A stretch of 64,000 bases of DNA from Pirellulaceae bacterium (GCA_029243025.1 JAQWSU010000057.1:1-64000), one strand, 5' to 3'; counted from the stretch's first letter, positions 37,623 through 47,402 are shown. The notes: generated by a model from the sequence alone, not told the origin. Numbers and translations are program-made.

Positions 37623-38846
37623 TCACATGTTGTACTGTGGGATCTTCAGCAATTCTCCGTCATTGAGTGCTGACTGATGAGCGACGATACCGGCCACTGT
37701 CATGTTGAGCGCTTGCGCCACGTCGACCCACGGCTTGCGGTCTCTTAAGATCGCGTCGACAAATTCGTTCGTCAGGCGACCGTGTGACCCGCCATGACCA
37801 CCGGCGCTGACGCCCGGTGGTAGGGACGGCCTTTTGGTGTTGATGTTGCCCTTGCCGGTTTTCTCTCCATAGACTCGTCCCTGTTCTCCGTGTGCCGCTG
37901 GCATGTCCCAACAGACGGCCATGCGCGACATGCCGCCCTCGCTGGTCCGGAATAGGGCGATCTCAGATCCAAAGGGATTCTTGTAGTCGTTGTTCTTGGC
38001 CTGCAAATGTGGCACGGTGCTAAGATTGCCCATGCACGATACCTCGGTGAAGCTCCCACCTGTGACGCCGATGTAATAGGCGTTTGAGTGTGTTGGATAA
38101 TATTGAGGTGGCAACCCTTTCCGCCAACCGTTGGTATCGACTCGCCGGGTCTTCGGGTTGTAACCTCCTAGGGGAGAGCCAAAGTAGTGGAAGTATTCCC
38201 CTTCCGAGTAAACAAGGTTACCGAAGAGTCCCGCTTTGTATTGCTGGTGCCAAGCGTAAAGGTTGGCGTGGAAATAAGAAGTCTCAAACAACATATACTT
38301 CTGACCGGTTTTCTGCACGGTTTCAAACAAAAGGTCAGCCTCTTCCAGCGATCCGAAAACAGCGGGTACTGCGGAGCCTACGTGTTTGCCATGTTCCAAC
38401 GCCGCGATGGCCAACCGACCGTGACTCGGCGCGTCGGTGGCAATAAACACCGCCTCGATTGTGTCGTCCTTGATCATCTCCTCACAGGATGAATAGGTAG
38501 TTTTGCATCCACATGCTTTTGCCAATCCAGCTCGACGCGCCGGAATGAGGTCAGTGACCGCAACCACCTCGACGTTCGGATGGTTTTGGAAACCGAATTG
38601 TGCTCCGAAGGCGCACAGACCATAACCGGCGATGCCAACCCGGATCTTGCGATCGGAAAACGGTTCCCATTGCTTGGATCCATCAGGGTTGCTTTCGCTT
38701 TTCTCAAAACCGGGGATCACCTTGCCGCTGGCATCTTTGGGCGTTTGTTCCTGTTCCACTGCTAATACCTTGCCGCCCAGACTTAACGCGGACGTGGCGA
38801 GACCAACCGATTTCAAGAATGTGCGTCGTGATGATGAATGATTCAT
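37623..38846 (-). CDS. Gfo/Idh/MocA-family oxidoreductase, Tat-exported, lacking the EKP lysine
   Basis: 407 residues. SSRRTFLKS plus a hydrophobic stretch is a twin-arginine signal, so it is exported with its cofactor. The Rossmann fold opens with IRVGIAGYGLCAFGAQFG (~68) and VEVVAVTDLIPARR (~92). Where most family members have (C/L)EKP, with the catalytic Lys, this protein has GSAVPAVFGSLEEA (~158), so the Lys is missing. The C-terminal domain has YSEGEYFHYF and GSHGRLTNEFVDAIL. Exported members in planctomycetes may be glycosidase-like or sugar-modifying; the missing Lys argues against a standard dehydrogenase. Probably transcribed after the GntR gene (93-base gap). Confidence 0.85.
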   Translation of the reverse strand: MNHSSSRRTFLKSVGLATSALSLGGKVLAVEQEQTPKDASGKVIPGFEKSESNPDGSKQWEPFSDRKIRVGIAGYGLCAFGAQFGFQNHPNVEVVAVTDLIPARRAGLAKACGCKTTYSSCEEMIKDDTIEAVFIATDAPSHGRLAIAALEHGKHVGSAVPAVFGSLEEADLLFETVQKTGQKYMLFETSYFHANLYAWHQQYKAGLFGNLVYSEGEYFHYFGSPLGGYNPKTRRVDTNGWRKGLPPQYYPTHSNAYYIGVTGGSFTEVSCMGNLSTVPHLQAKNNDYKNPFGSEIALFRTSEGGMSRMAVCWDMPAAHGEQGRVYGEKTGKGNINTKRPSLPPGVSAGGHGGSHGRLTNEFVDAILRDRKPWVDVAQALNMTVAGIVAHQSALNDGELLKIPQYNM

Positions 38847-38939
38847 AGAAGGATGTTCCTGGGGAAATGAAGTTCAAGCGAGAATCTCCGACTCTTGATC
38901 TCAACCGACCTCGCTTGTTTCCGATTTCTGGAAAAGGTC

Positions 38940-39803
38940 CTATTGTGAAAAATCTTTGACCTGACTCAGGATTGGATGGTGATTCAGGATGTGATGCGAC
39001 AACGCTTTTTTTGCTGCGGACCAGCTCTTCTTTAATAGGGCAGTAAGGATCTCGTGGTGCTGTCGCATTGTCTCAATCGCAACGTCACGATCATGGTCTT
39101 CCCATTCAAACAACAGCCTGTAGTAACGCCCGTGACGGGCAAGGAAATCGGTGATGTACGCGTTGTCGGCCGTTGCAATTAGGTATTCGTGCAGAGACTC
39201 ATCCACCTTGAGTGAGTGGGCTGCAGATGCTGGAGGTATATTCGAGTCAAGCATTCGTTGTAATTCTCGGGGCTCGAGTCTGGGGCGAGCCAGTTCCAAC
39301 GCTTTGAGCTCCAGTAGCTCACGTACTTCGATAAATGCCTGGAGGTCATCCTGTCGAAATGGATGCAGACGCCAGCCGCGTCGCGGGATGTGATCGAGTA
39401 CTCCTTCGCCAGCCAGTCGATGCAGGATGTTGCGAATGGCAGAGCGGCTGATGTTGTATTTCTCAGCAGTCGCTTCCTCTCGTAAGTAGATCGGTTCGCC
39501 CTGCAGACTGAGTTGCATCAGATCGCCAGCAATCAGTTCGTAGGGATCGCGTGGCGGTTCTGGTGGTTTTGGCTTCTGCCGCGGACTCGTTCCGGGGCGG
39601 GCAGTTAGGGTCGTGGCAAGGCGATGGTTTTTTCCTTTTTTCAACAAGCCTTCGTCAATTAACTCAGCCACTGCGGTTCGTACGGGGGTCAGGCTGACGT
39701 TGTAATGCCCCGCCAGCGATTCGAGCGTCAGTTGGATGGGTAATTCACGTCCCGACTCGAGTTGAGCGGCGAGGTCATCTTTGATGTAGGTTGCGATCGA
39801 CAT
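38940..39803 (-). CDS. GntR-family regulator with two tandem winged-helix domains and an FCD domain
   Basis: 287 residues. Two separate GntR-type DNA-binding segments are visible. The first is at ~8-68 ([44 protein letters not shown]), the second at ~88-148 ([53 protein letters not shown]). A Pro-rich linker ([14 protein letters not shown]) separates them. The helical FCD-like ligand domain follows (~150-280: [60 protein letters not shown]). Ordinary FadR/GntR proteins have one winged helix per chain. It is divergent from the dehydratase operon and probably controls it. Confidence 0.85.
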   Translation of the reverse strand: MSIATYIKDDLAAQLESGRELPIQLTLESLAGHYNVSLTPVRTAVAELIDEGLLKKGKNHRLATTLTARPGTSPRQKPKPPEPPRDPYELIAGDLMQLSLQGEPIYLREEATAEKYNISRSAIRNILHRLAGEGVLDHIPRRGWRLHPFRQDDLQAFIEVRELLELKALELARPRLEPRELQRMLDSNIPPASAAHSLKVDESLHEYLIATADNAYITDFLARHGRYYRLLFEWEDHDRDVAIETMRQHHEILTALLKKSWSAAKKALSHHILNHHPILSQVKDFSQ

Positions 39804-39815
39804 GCGGGTAAGATA

Positions 39816-39829
39816 ATTGTCTTAGGCAA
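39816..39829. promoter_or_regulatory. Candidate GntR operator, TTGTC-TTA-GGCAA
   Basis: TTGTC (39817-39821), 3-base spacer, GGCAA (39825-39829): a near-palindrome (one mismatch to TTGTC-N3-GACAA), resembling FadR-type sites. It is 14 bases upstream of the regulator's start, in the 138-base divergent region. A further TTGCC at 39844-39848 pairs with GGCAA, 14 bases between them, which could make an extended site for a regulator with two winged helices. No experiment or alignment was possible. Confidence 0.45.
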
Positions 39830-39941
39830 CAAAAACAAGTATATTGCCAGCCAGTTAAAAATGGAGCGTCTTGGTTCGTCTCGAGATGGGTTCTGTCCTT
39901 CTCTTTGATAAGTCGCCGCGATTCAGGCGGATGGAAACACG

Positions 39942-41120
39942 ATGAGAATCACCGCAGTCGAAACGCATGTTTGTCACGCCCGCATGCGCAACTGGGTATT
40001 TGTTAAGGTGGTCACGGACCAGCCAGGGTTATACGGTTGGGGGGAGGCGACGCTGGAATGGCACACTCGCGGCGTGGTGGGTGCCATCGAAGACTTAGCC
40101 ACCTTGCTGATTGGAGAGGATCCGACATGTGTTGAACATCTTTGGCAGATGATGTGGCGGCAACACTTTTGGCATGGGAGTGGCGTGACTCGATCGACGG
40201 CGATTGCCGGAATTGATCTCGCTTTGTGGGATATTGTCGGCAAGATTCACGGAGTGCCTTGCCACAAGCTGTGGGGCGGTCCGGTACGAGACACGATTCG
40301 ACTCTATTGTCACCTGGGGGGCGGCAATCTGGAAAGTTTTTACGAGACGCCCGTCGATAATGCCAAGCAATTTGCAAGCCTCGCTCACCAAGCTGTTGCG
40401 GAGGGATTTACCGCATTCAAATCAATGGCGGTGCCACCCACCATGCCCATCGAAGGGCTCAAACCGGTCAAGGCAGCCGATGTGTGTGTTGCCGCGATGC
40501 GTGAGGCTGTTGGAGACAACATTGATATCATGGTGGATTGTCACGCGCGGCCGTCACCGGCGATGGGTTTGCAGTTTGCCAAGGCTCTTGACCCATACGG
40601 GCTCTATTTCTTGGAAGAGCCTTGCTGGCCGGAAAGTATCGAAGGACTTGCCGCCATCAATCAGGCTGTCACGACACCGATCGCTACCGGTGAACGCATG
40701 ACCCACCTCGCGGCCTTTCGAGACCTGTTTGCGGTTCGCGGATGCGAAATCTGTCAGCTCGATATCACACACTGCGGCGGTTTTACGGAGGCTCGGCGGA
40801 TTGCTGCTTTGGCCGATGCTCATCGGATCTCGCTTGCGCCGCACAATCCACAGGGACCCGTTAGTACAGCTGCGTCGCTCGAGTTCGGTTTTTCTCAGCC
40901 GAGTTACATCATTTGCGAGTCGGTGCACAATGACGTTCCATGGCGAAAGGATATTGTCGAGGAAGGTTTTATCGTTGATGAAAAAACGCGAACGGTGACG
41001 CCCAATAAGAAGCCGGGGCTTGGGATTACGATCAATGAAGCGGAAGTGAAAAAGCATCCGTTTGAACAGGAGATTCCCCAACGCGTCTTCCATCAGGACG
41101 GCAGCGTTGGCGATTGGTAA
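39942..41120 (+). CDS. Enolase-superfamily sugar-acid dehydratase (mandelate racemase/galactonate dehydratase type)
   Basis: 392 residues. N-terminal capping domain: [14 protein letters not shown] and [22 protein letters not shown]. Barrel: [33 protein letters not shown] with the first metal Asp and a catalytic His in D-x-[11 protein letters not shown] with the second acidic ligand, IATGERM with the third, and [14 protein letters not shown] with the second catalytic His. That set resembles D-galactonate dehydratase (DgoD) and related aldonate dehydratases; the KxK of racemases is absent (FKSM). It would convert an aldonic or uronic acid to a 2-keto-3-deoxy acid, a substrate for the DHDPS-like aldolase downstream. 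The substrate stereochemistry is not predictable. Confidence 0.85.
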   Translation: MRITAVETHVCHARMRNWVFVKVVTDQPGLYGWGEATLEWHTRGVVGAIEDLATLLIGEDPTCVEHLWQMMWRQHFWHGSGVTRSTAIAGIDLALWDIVGKIHGVPCHKLWGGPVRDTIRLYCHLGGGNLESFYETPVDNAKQFASLAHQAVAEGFTAFKSMAVPPTMPIEGLKPVKAADVCVAAMREAVGDNIDIMVDCHARPSPAMGLQFAKALDPYGLYFLEEPCWPESIEGLAAINQAVTTPIATGERMTHLAAFRDLFAVRGCEICQLDITHCGGFTEARRIAALADAHRISLAPHNPQGPVSTAASLEFGFSQPSYIICESVHNDVPWRKDIVEEGFIVDEKTRTVTPNKKPGLGITINEAEVKKHPFEQEIPQRVFHQDGSVGDW

Positions 41121-41140
41121 TTGTTCCGGAATAAGTAACC

Positions 41141-42523
41141 ATGCACCAAGATCTTGCTCGACGACACAGCGCGTTCCAAGGTCGTATTGGAATCGCTCGT
41201 GAGGAAATTACGCCACCCGTTGGTATCTATTCACGAAACTGGGGCGCTGCAAAGCATGATACGGCCGAATCGATTCACCGACCCTTGGCTCTCACTGCTC
41301 TGACGATGGTGTCATCCTCCAGTGATAAACCGTTGGTTCTGATCGAGGCTGATCTAGGCTGGTGGCGTTCGTTGGAGCTGTTTCGTCAGTTTCAAAAGCG
41401 AATGCTGGAAGAACTGTCGCTTGATTCCACTCGTTTTATTTTTTCTCTGACTCATACGCACGCATCCCCACCACTTATGGAGTCGGACCCGGTGTTGCCT
41501 GGAAACACGTTGCTGTCGTCGTGGATGGAAGGCCTGAATGAGGCTGCCGTTTCCGTTATGAAGCGGGCCTTGGCAGGTGCGGACGAAGCAATCCTCGATT
41601 GGCATACGGGGCGGTGCACACTGGCCGCCGTTCGCGATTTACCGGATCCCGACCCAACGGTCGATCGTATGATTTGCGGATTCAATCCTGCGGCCAAGGC
41701 AGACGACACGCTGCTCGTGGGGCGTATTACGGATCGATCGGGAACGGTGCGGGCCACCCTCGTTAACTATGCCTGCCACCCGACCACTCTGGCCTGGGGA
41801 AATACAGCGATCTCTCCCGACTATATCGGAGCGATGCGGGAAACGATGGAGACAGCGACTGGAGCCACGGCCTTCTTTCTCCAGGGAATGTCGGGAGATG
41901 TTGCGCCGAAACATCAGTATGTTGGCGACGTTGAGGTGGCTGATCGTCATGGCCGCCAGTTGGGGTTCGCTGCGCTGGCAGCTTTGAATGATATGGAGCC
42001 CGCAGGATTCCAACTTCGCTTTGATGGCGTTGTCGAATCAGGTGCACCCTTAGCGGCCTGGCGACATCAATCCTGTGGGATTTCGACGGAGTTGCGAGCG
42101 GTTGAAGTCGTTGCCGACCTGAAGCTCAAAGAATGGCCGACCGCCGATCGTCTCGAGCAGCAGCGACTTGCCTGTGATGATCGGGCCGTGGAAGAGCGGC
42201 TTCGACGGCAGCGAGATATCCGACGATCATTGGGAGACGGGACTTCGTTTCCGTTGATGGTGAATGCTTGGAGGATTGGCGATGCACTGCTTGTTGGTTG
42301 TGCCGGCGAAGCCTATTCTCAGCTGCAGCGGGATTTGCGCAGTCGTTTCCCTCATTTGACAGTGATTTGTATGAACCTGATCAACGGTTCCGTCGGCTAT
42401 CTGCCTCCGACGGATCTCTACGATCTGGATGTCTATCCTGTCTGGCAGACTCCGTTCGATCGTGGTTGCCTAGAACGATTGGCGAATACGATGGTAGCTG
42501 GCATCGAAGAACTTCTCGCTTAA
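41141..42523 (+). CDS. Neutral/alkaline non-lysosomal ceramidase N-terminal domain protein
   Basis: 460 residues and no signal peptide. It has the neutral-ceramidase N-terminal pattern: IGIAREEITPPVGIYSRNWG, PLALTALTM, FSLTHTHASPPL with metal-binding His, VNYACHPTTLAWGNTAISPDYIGAM, and GATAFFLQGMSGDVAPKHQYVG. True ceramidases are secreted and have a C-terminal immunoglobulin-like domain, which is absent here. In planctomycetes such proteins are common in sugar loci; being cytosolic and 20 bases after the dehydratase gene, a lactone or ester hydrolysis in the same pathway is more plausible than lipid amide cleavage. That last step is inference. Confidence 0.85.
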   Translation: MHQDLARRHSAFQGRIGIAREEITPPVGIYSRNWGAAKHDTAESIHRPLALTALTMVSSSSDKPLVLIEADLGWWRSLELFRQFQKRMLEELSLDSTRFIFSLTHTHASPPLMESDPVLPGNTLLSSWMEGLNEAAVSVMKRALAGADEAILDWHTGRCTLAAVRDLPDPDPTVDRMICGFNPAAKADDTLLVGRITDRSGTVRATLVNYACHPTTLAWGNTAISPDYIGAMRETMETATGATAFFLQGMSGDVAPKHQYVGDVEVADRHGRQLGFAALAALNDMEPAGFQLRFDGVVESGAPLAAWRHQSCGISTELRAVEVVADLKLKEWPTADRLEQQRLACDDRAVEERLRRQRDIRRSLGDGTSFPLMVNAWRIGDALLVGCAGEAYSQLQRDLRSRFPHLTVICMNLINGSVGYLPPTDLYDLDVYPVWQTPFDRGCLERLANTMVAGIEELLA

Positions 42524-42559
42524 TTTTAAACCAACACCAGATCCCAAATAGTGAAGATC

Positions 42560-43477
42560 ATGACTGTGACACCGAGCATCGAAGGCATTCTGCCGATTCT
42601 TCACACTCCATTTGACGTCAACGATGAAATTGATCGTGATAGTCTCGAACGCGAAATTGACTGGGCCTTTGAGCAAGGATGTAACGGCGTATGTTCGGCC
42701 ATGGTTTCTGAAATCCTACGGTTAACGACCGAAGAACGCGTTCGTCTGAATCGATTGATTGTGGAAATGACGGCTGACCGGGGACATGTCGTTGCCAGCG
42801 TCGGTGCGGAGAGTGCCAAGCAGGCGATCTATTTCGCAAAGGAAGCTGTTGAGGCTGGATGCAGTGCTGTGATGGCGATTCCTCCTATTGCAACAGCATT
42901 GCCGCTGTCCGCACTGCATGATTACTTCAGCACGTTGGCAGATGCAGTGCCGGTCCCTCTGATCGTTCAGGATGCATCGTCCTATGTTGGCACATCGATT
43001 CCGACCGAATTCTACGTGCGTTTACTGAATCAATACGGGCCGCAAAAAATCCTGTTCAAGCCAGAAGGTGCGCCGATCGGACCAAATATTTCAGATTTGC
43101 GTGACGCCAGTGACGGTCGTGCCTGCATGTTCGACGGATCGGGCGGCATTTTGCTGATTGATGCCTTTCGACGTGGCGTGATGGGTACGATGCCGGGAAT
43201 TGATTTACTTGATGGAATTGCGGCTTTGTGGCACGCCTTGAAAAGCGGCGACGACGAAACAGCCTATCGGATTTACTTTCCAATCTGTGCGTTGGTTGCC
43301 TTGCAGTTGCAAGCGGGATTAGACGGATTTCTCGCTATCGAGAAATATATTCTTGTGAAACGCGGGTTGTTTACCACGGATCGGCGACGCGAGCCAAACT
43401 CCTGGAGCCTCGATCCGGAAACACAGAGCGAAATCGATCGACTCTTGGTCCGGATGGCTGACATGCTGTCTGCCTGA
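42560..43477 (+). CDS. Dihydrodipicolinate synthase-family aldolase (2-keto-3-deoxy sugar acid type)
   Basis: 305 residues from the ATG at 42560; a GTG three codons upstream is possible. The TIM-barrel aldolase pattern is present: GILPILHTPFDVNDEIDRDSL, GCNGVCSAMVSEILRLTTEERVRL (replacing the usual G(T/G)TGE), VVASVGAES, DASSYVGTS carrying the Tyr, and KILFKPEG with the Schiff-base Lys. Members include 2-keto-3-deoxygluconate and related aldolases. Next to an aldonate dehydratase it most likely cleaves the 2-keto-3-deoxy acid to pyruvate and an aldehyde, completing a non-phosphorylating route. Confidence 0.85.
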   Translation: MTVTPSIEGILPILHTPFDVNDEIDRDSLEREIDWAFEQGCNGVCSAMVSEILRLTTEERVRLNRLIVEMTADRGHVVASVGAESAKQAIYFAKEAVEAGCSAVMAIPPIATALPLSALHDYFSTLADAVPVPLIVQDASSYVGTSIPTEFYVRLLNQYGPQKILFKPEGAPIGPNISDLRDASDGRACMFDGSGGILLIDAFRRGVMGTMPGIDLLDGIAALWHALKSGDDETAYRIYFPICALVALQLQAGLDGFLAIEKYILVKRGLFTTDRRREPNSWSLDPETQSEIDRLLVRMADMLSA

Positions 43478-43744
43478 ACGGTCCAAACCTCATCGCGTTC
43501 TCGCCGTGTCTGACTTGATACGAGCGAAGAGTCTGTCCAAAAGGCAGGTGGTTTAATTGAGGAATGTGGCTCTTTGCAGATCGAAACATGTTTCGGCTCT
43601 TGGGTTTTGCAGTCACTTGAATAAGTGTTGACTCATTGGGAAGAATGGATGAGTTGTTGGCTGATAGCTTTTCTATTGGCTTGGTTCGAGTTAGGCTGGA
43701 ATAGGTTCTTGAAAGGTGTTCTCGATCGGATGGGGGTTAGCAAA

Positions 43745-45961
43745 ATGCGACCTTGGCATAAGTATGGCTACGCGACGAAGGTGTTTGCAACGCTGCTGTT
43801 TATTGGCTGCATGTGTGCAAAACCGATCTTCAGTCAAACTCCACCGAAAGAAAAGCTTTGGTTTCAACGCGCCATGGTTGGAATGGAAGTTGGCCCAACG
43901 GGTGCCCAATTCGGTTACAGCGACCCACGCGACAATCTTTACTGCGAAAAGTGGGATGGGGCAGAAATCGTACGACGTTGTGTTGCGGCGGAAGCGGAGT
44001 ATCTCGTGCTGTGGCTGCGCGATGGTGACTTTGCCTATTACAACTCAACACGCCTGCCAAAAGCTCCGGGACTCAGGGAACGTGACCCGCTTCGCGAAGC
44101 AATCGATGAGGCAGCGAAACACGATTTGCCCATTATTTCGTATTGCGTCGTTCAGCAGGGAGGCCTTTTTCTTCAAGAGAATCCTCAGTGGAAGATGAGG
44201 GACGTCTCAGGGAATGAAATCGAAAGATTTTGTTACAACTCCGGCTATCTGCAGGAAATGAAAGAGATTATCGCTGAGCAGCTTGCTTACGGAATCGACG
44301 GCTTTCACATCGATATGCTTGACCAGGGATTTGGCAAACCCTATGGATGTTGGTGCGACACGTGCCGTCAGCTTTTTCGGGAAAAGTATCATCACGATAT
44401 GCCGTCAAATGTTAAGTGGGATCAGCTTTGGGACGAGATGTTGGAGTTTCGTTATGCCACGAGTGAGCGTTTTGAAAAGGAACTGACGGCTTATATCCGG
44501 TCGCGTCATCCCAACGTGACTGTCGATTACAACTATCACGGTAGCCCGCCGTTTTCATTCGAAGTTGGCCAACGTCCTGTGCAGCATGCGGGTAATGGAG
44601 ATTTTGTTACGGGCGAAACGGGTGTTTGGGGATTCAGTGCACTGGGGGTCGGATTAAACGCCGAGTTTTATCGTGCATCCACACCTCGGGTGCCATTTCA
44701 AGTCGCGATTCAACGCGGAGTGCGGATGTATCATGATCAGACCACTCGTCCGTTGCACGATATGCGTTGGGAAACGCTGACCCTGTTGGCGCACGGAGCA
44801 TTCGTCACGATGATCGACAAGACCGCATTCGACGGTTCACTCGATCCATTGGCCTACGAACGGATCGGCAAAGTGCTGGGCGAAGCGAAATCGAAGCGAG
44901 AACACTTTGGGCAACGGCAGGTTTTTGACATTGGGCTTTACTTCAGCAGTCGCACTCGTGATTGGATGGGCCGAGAGGATCCGGCAAAATACTTTCACAG
45001 CTTTCAAGGTGCTCATCAGGCCTGCGTGATGGAGCATCTCCAGTACGGAGTTATCCTAGACGAAAATGCAACACTGGATAGGCTGCGAAAATTTCCCGTG
45101 GTCTGTCTGCCCAATGCGGCGATTGTCTCGGAGGAGGAAGTCGATCTGTTTCGTAGTTACGTTCGTGAAGGTGGTAGACTATTGATTACAGGTCAGTCCG
45201 GGCAATTTGATCAATGGGGACAACCGTTGTCAAAGTCCGTTTTGGAAGGGTTGATCGGTGCCACTTTGACGGAACGACTCGAATCGGAAGACAACTGGGT
45301 CAGTGTTGACGAAGGAACGTCAAGCTGTCCTGAATCGCAACTTGTCGCGGATGATTTGCGTGTGAACTGGCCTTTTCTTGTGAACGGGCCGGCTACCATT
45401 TACCAGCCAACGACTGCCAAGCCGCTTGGTAAGCTTTACAAACCACACCGGACGAAGCGTCAACTGCAGGGGAAAATGCATACCGAGTGGCCGATGAGTG
45501 CCGATTCACCTGTTGGCGCTGCGGCGTTCATAAATAACTACGGAAAGGGAAGAGTCGTTACTTGTGCCGCATCACCCGACTACGCTGCCGCAAGTGAGCA
45601 CGCCTTGGTGGAACATCGAACCTTATTTCGCAACTTGTTTCGCACCTTCCAGACCCAACGGTCCGTTGTCGTCGAAGGGCCTGCCAATGTTGAGGCGGTC
45701 GTCACCGATGACCCGCAAGGACGGACGTTGCGACTCCATCTGTTGGCATATAACTCAACTCCTCGCACAACACCGGGAAAGAATCGTCCATATGTTTTAC
45801 CTGGTATGATTGTGGACAAGCCCATCTATCGAGTTCGCCTTGTCGTTGACGGCTTACGCTCGGCTGCAGCGATTAATCCAACAACTGAACTCAAGGTGAA
45901 TGAAAATACGGTGAAAGCGACAGTCGAAGATATTCACGAAGTCATTTTGCTAAGATACTAA
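43745..45961 (+). CDS. Secreted GHL6-like putative glycosidase with beta-galactosidase trimerisation-like domain
   Basis: About 738 residues from the ATG at 43745, giving a signal peptide (VFATLLFIGCMCAKPIFS); earlier in-frame starts exist. Residues ~25-380 are a TIM barrel of the 'hypothetical glycosyl hydrolase 6' type: AEAEYLVLWLRDGDF, REAIDEAAKHDLPIISYCVV, QLAYGIDGFHIDMLDQGF with an acidic pair that may be catalytic, and YGCWCDTCRQLFREKYH with a CxxC-like pair. Residues ~430-600 resemble the trimerisation domain of GH42 beta-galactosidases (VVCLPNAAIVSEEEVDLFRSYVREGGRLLITGQSG). Distant relatives include GH29 fucosidases. It lies 267 bases after the aldolase gene; the glycan is unknown. 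Confidence 0.72.
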   Translation: MRPWHKYGYATKVFATLLFIGCMCAKPIFSQTPPKEKLWFQRAMVGMEVGPTGAQFGYSDPRDNLYCEKWDGAEIVRRCVAAEAEYLVLWLRDGDFAYYNSTRLPKAPGLRERDPLREAIDEAAKHDLPIISYCVVQQGGLFLQENPQWKMRDVSGNEIERFCYNSGYLQEMKEIIAEQLAYGIDGFHIDMLDQGFGKPYGCWCDTCRQLFREKYHHDMPSNVKWDQLWDEMLEFRYATSERFEKELTAYIRSRHPNVTVDYNYHGSPPFSFEVGQRPVQHAGNGDFVTGETGVWGFSALGVGLNAEFYRASTPRVPFQVAIQRGVRMYHDQTTRPLHDMRWETLTLLAHGAFVTMIDKTAFDGSLDPLAYERIGKVLGEAKSKREHFGQRQVFDIGLYFSSRTRDWMGREDPAKYFHSFQGAHQACVMEHLQYGVILDENATLDRLRKFPVVCLPNAAIVSEEEVDLFRSYVREGGRLLITGQSGQFDQWGQPLSKSVLEGLIGATLTERLESEDNWVSVDEGTSSCPESQLVADDLRVNWPFLVNGPATIYQPTTAKPLGKLYKPHRTKRQLQGKMHTEWPMSADSPVGAAAFINNYGKGRVVTCAASPDYAAASEHALVEHRTLFRNLFRTFQTQRSVVVEGPANVEAVVTDDPQGRTLRLHLLAYNSTPRTTPGKNRPYVLPGMIVDKPIYRVRLVVDGLRSAAAINPTTELKVNENTVKATVEDIHEVILLRY

Positions 45962-46409
45962 GAACCGAATCCAAGTTAGCCGTTTGCAAATCCTGCAGTG
46001 GTTTGTCGCTGGTTCCCGGAGTATGCGTGGCAGCGGACGGGCTAGTTCGATGAGCCTCGTTCTTACTGAATCGCCGTCAATCGATCGTTGGTCATTTCGA
46101 TGGCATCTTATGGTGAGTGCAAGGGTGAGCTTTTACCGTAGCGATTTCCCATTGAGCACGCTTTTCAAAGAAATCGATTTTGGGTATTCCTGCCAGCGAT
46201 CGAAGTCATCTTGCTCAGGAAGGACCAATAATCGTGATTTGGCGAGAGTCATATTTTTCGGCGGATGCAGGGCAGGGGCTGGTAATCTCTTGTGGTGAAA
46301 CGGTTTAAGCCTCCAGTCGATTGCCAATTGAACATGCAGTCTGAAAAAAAGTCTCGAAATTTAGACAAAACGACGATTTGTTTGGCTCTTCCTTACAGTG
46401 GAGCAATGA
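45962..46409. other. Intergenic region
   Basis: About 450 bases between the glycosidase gene and the sigma factor gene. No convincing gene on either strand. It should contain the sigma operon promoter; AT-rich sequence occurs at 46340-46400. Confidence 0.4.
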
Positions 46410-46949
46410 ATGAATAAATCCGTCGATCCCCTCGTCAGTGATCTAGCAGCCGGTCAGCTTGAGGCCTTTGGCCAGTTGTATGACCAATATGCTGGTCGAC
46501 TGTTCGCGGCAGCGCTCAGGATGCTCCGCCGTCGGGAGTGTGCGGAAGACGTGGTTCAGGAGGTTTTTGTGGCGATGGTCCGATCAAGACACCGATTAAG
46601 CGACGTCGAGGATCTGACGGCCTACCTATTCGCCACGTTGCGTAATGCGGTTGCTCAGCACGCGTCTCGTCGGGCGCGCCTTCCAATCGTCAATGAACCG
46701 GCTGAAGATTTAGCAGTGACCTTTCCGGATCAACCTGATTCGCGTCGTGACGAACTGCGCGATGCAATTGCCAATTTGCCATCAGCGCAACGCGACGTGA
46801 TTGCGTTGAAGATTGACGGTGAATTGACCTTCGCTCAGATCGGACAGGCAATTGGTGTGAGCACGAACACCGCAGCGAGTCGTTATCGCTATGCATTGGA
46901 AAAACTGCGGGCGAATTTTCAGGCGTCCTCAAAAGGGGAGACGGATTAA
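46410..46949 (+). CDS. RNA polymerase sigma factor, ECF type
   Basis: 179 residues. Region 2 is at ~10-80 (LEAFGQLYDQYAGRLFAAALRMLRRRECAEDVVQEVFVAMVRS, AYLFATLRNAVAQHASRR), with the DVVQEVF core-binding motif. Region 4 is at ~112-170 (RDAIANLPSAQRDVIALKIDGELTFAQIGQAIGVSTNTAASRYRYALEKLR), a typical helix-turn-helix. It is followed 5 bases later by a one-helix membrane protein and then a larger membrane protein, likely one operon and possibly an anti-sigma partnership. Confidence 0.92.
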   Translation: MNKSVDPLVSDLAAGQLEAFGQLYDQYAGRLFAAALRMLRRRECAEDVVQEVFVAMVRSRHRLSDVEDLTAYLFATLRNAVAQHASRRARLPIVNEPAEDLAVTFPDQPDSRRDELRDAIANLPSAQRDVIALKIDGELTFAQIGQAIGVSTNTAASRYRYALEKLRANFQASSKGETD

Positions 46950-46954
46950 ATCTT

Positions 46955-47392
46955 ATGGACAAACTGCCAGACGAACTAGGCAAACTCGAAGAAGAATTAA
47001 TGAACGTCTGTCGAGAGAAACCTTCTAAGGAGTTTCGAGATCGGCTGTTAATGACTCTAGAAAAGGAGTTGGTCGTCGAGTTACCTCCAGCGACCGAGCG
47101 AAGTCGATGGGCGTTTGCTGCTGCAGTCGCCCTTTCGGTTTTGATCTGGATGAATCTGTCGATTAGCGCAACGAACTCGATTGGCAGGCATGGTCAAGTG
47201 GCGTGGTCTGCGTCGGAGATCGATCAAGTGGCCGCGGATCTTCACGAATTGTTACCCGAGCTCTCATCGAGCCAAACCCGTCGATATGCGATGCTCTTAC
47301 AAGCTCGCGATACTTTATTACTGATGCCCGAGTTGCCCCCCAGCACTTTTTTTCAACAGGCGGGTGGTGGAATCGATCGAGGGGCAGAATAG
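46955..47392 (+). CDS. Single-pass membrane protein, putative anti-sigma partner
   Basis: 145 residues. A charged N-terminal part (~1-50: LPDELGKLEEELMNVCREKPSKEFRDRLLMTLEKEL) precedes one membrane helix (~51-69: WAFAAAVALSVLIWMNLSI) and a ~75-residue extracytoplasmic part (VAADLHELLPELSSSQTRR). No zinc-binding HxxxCxxC anti-sigma motif is present. Its position directly after an ECF sigma gene and its topology are those of many anti-sigma factors; the role is inference from context. Confidence 0.68.
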   Translation: MDKLPDELGKLEEELMNVCREKPSKEFRDRLLMTLEKELVVELPPATERSRWAFAAAVALSVLIWMNLSISATNSIGRHGQVAWSASEIDQVAADLHELLPELSSSQTRRYAMLLQARDTLLLMPELPPSTFFQQAGGGIDRGAE

Positions 47393-47402
47393 GAGCGGCA
47401 CA

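Noticed and set aside
41141-42523. Secreted ceramidase
   Set aside because: No signal peptide and no C-terminal domain; only the N-terminal fold is shared.
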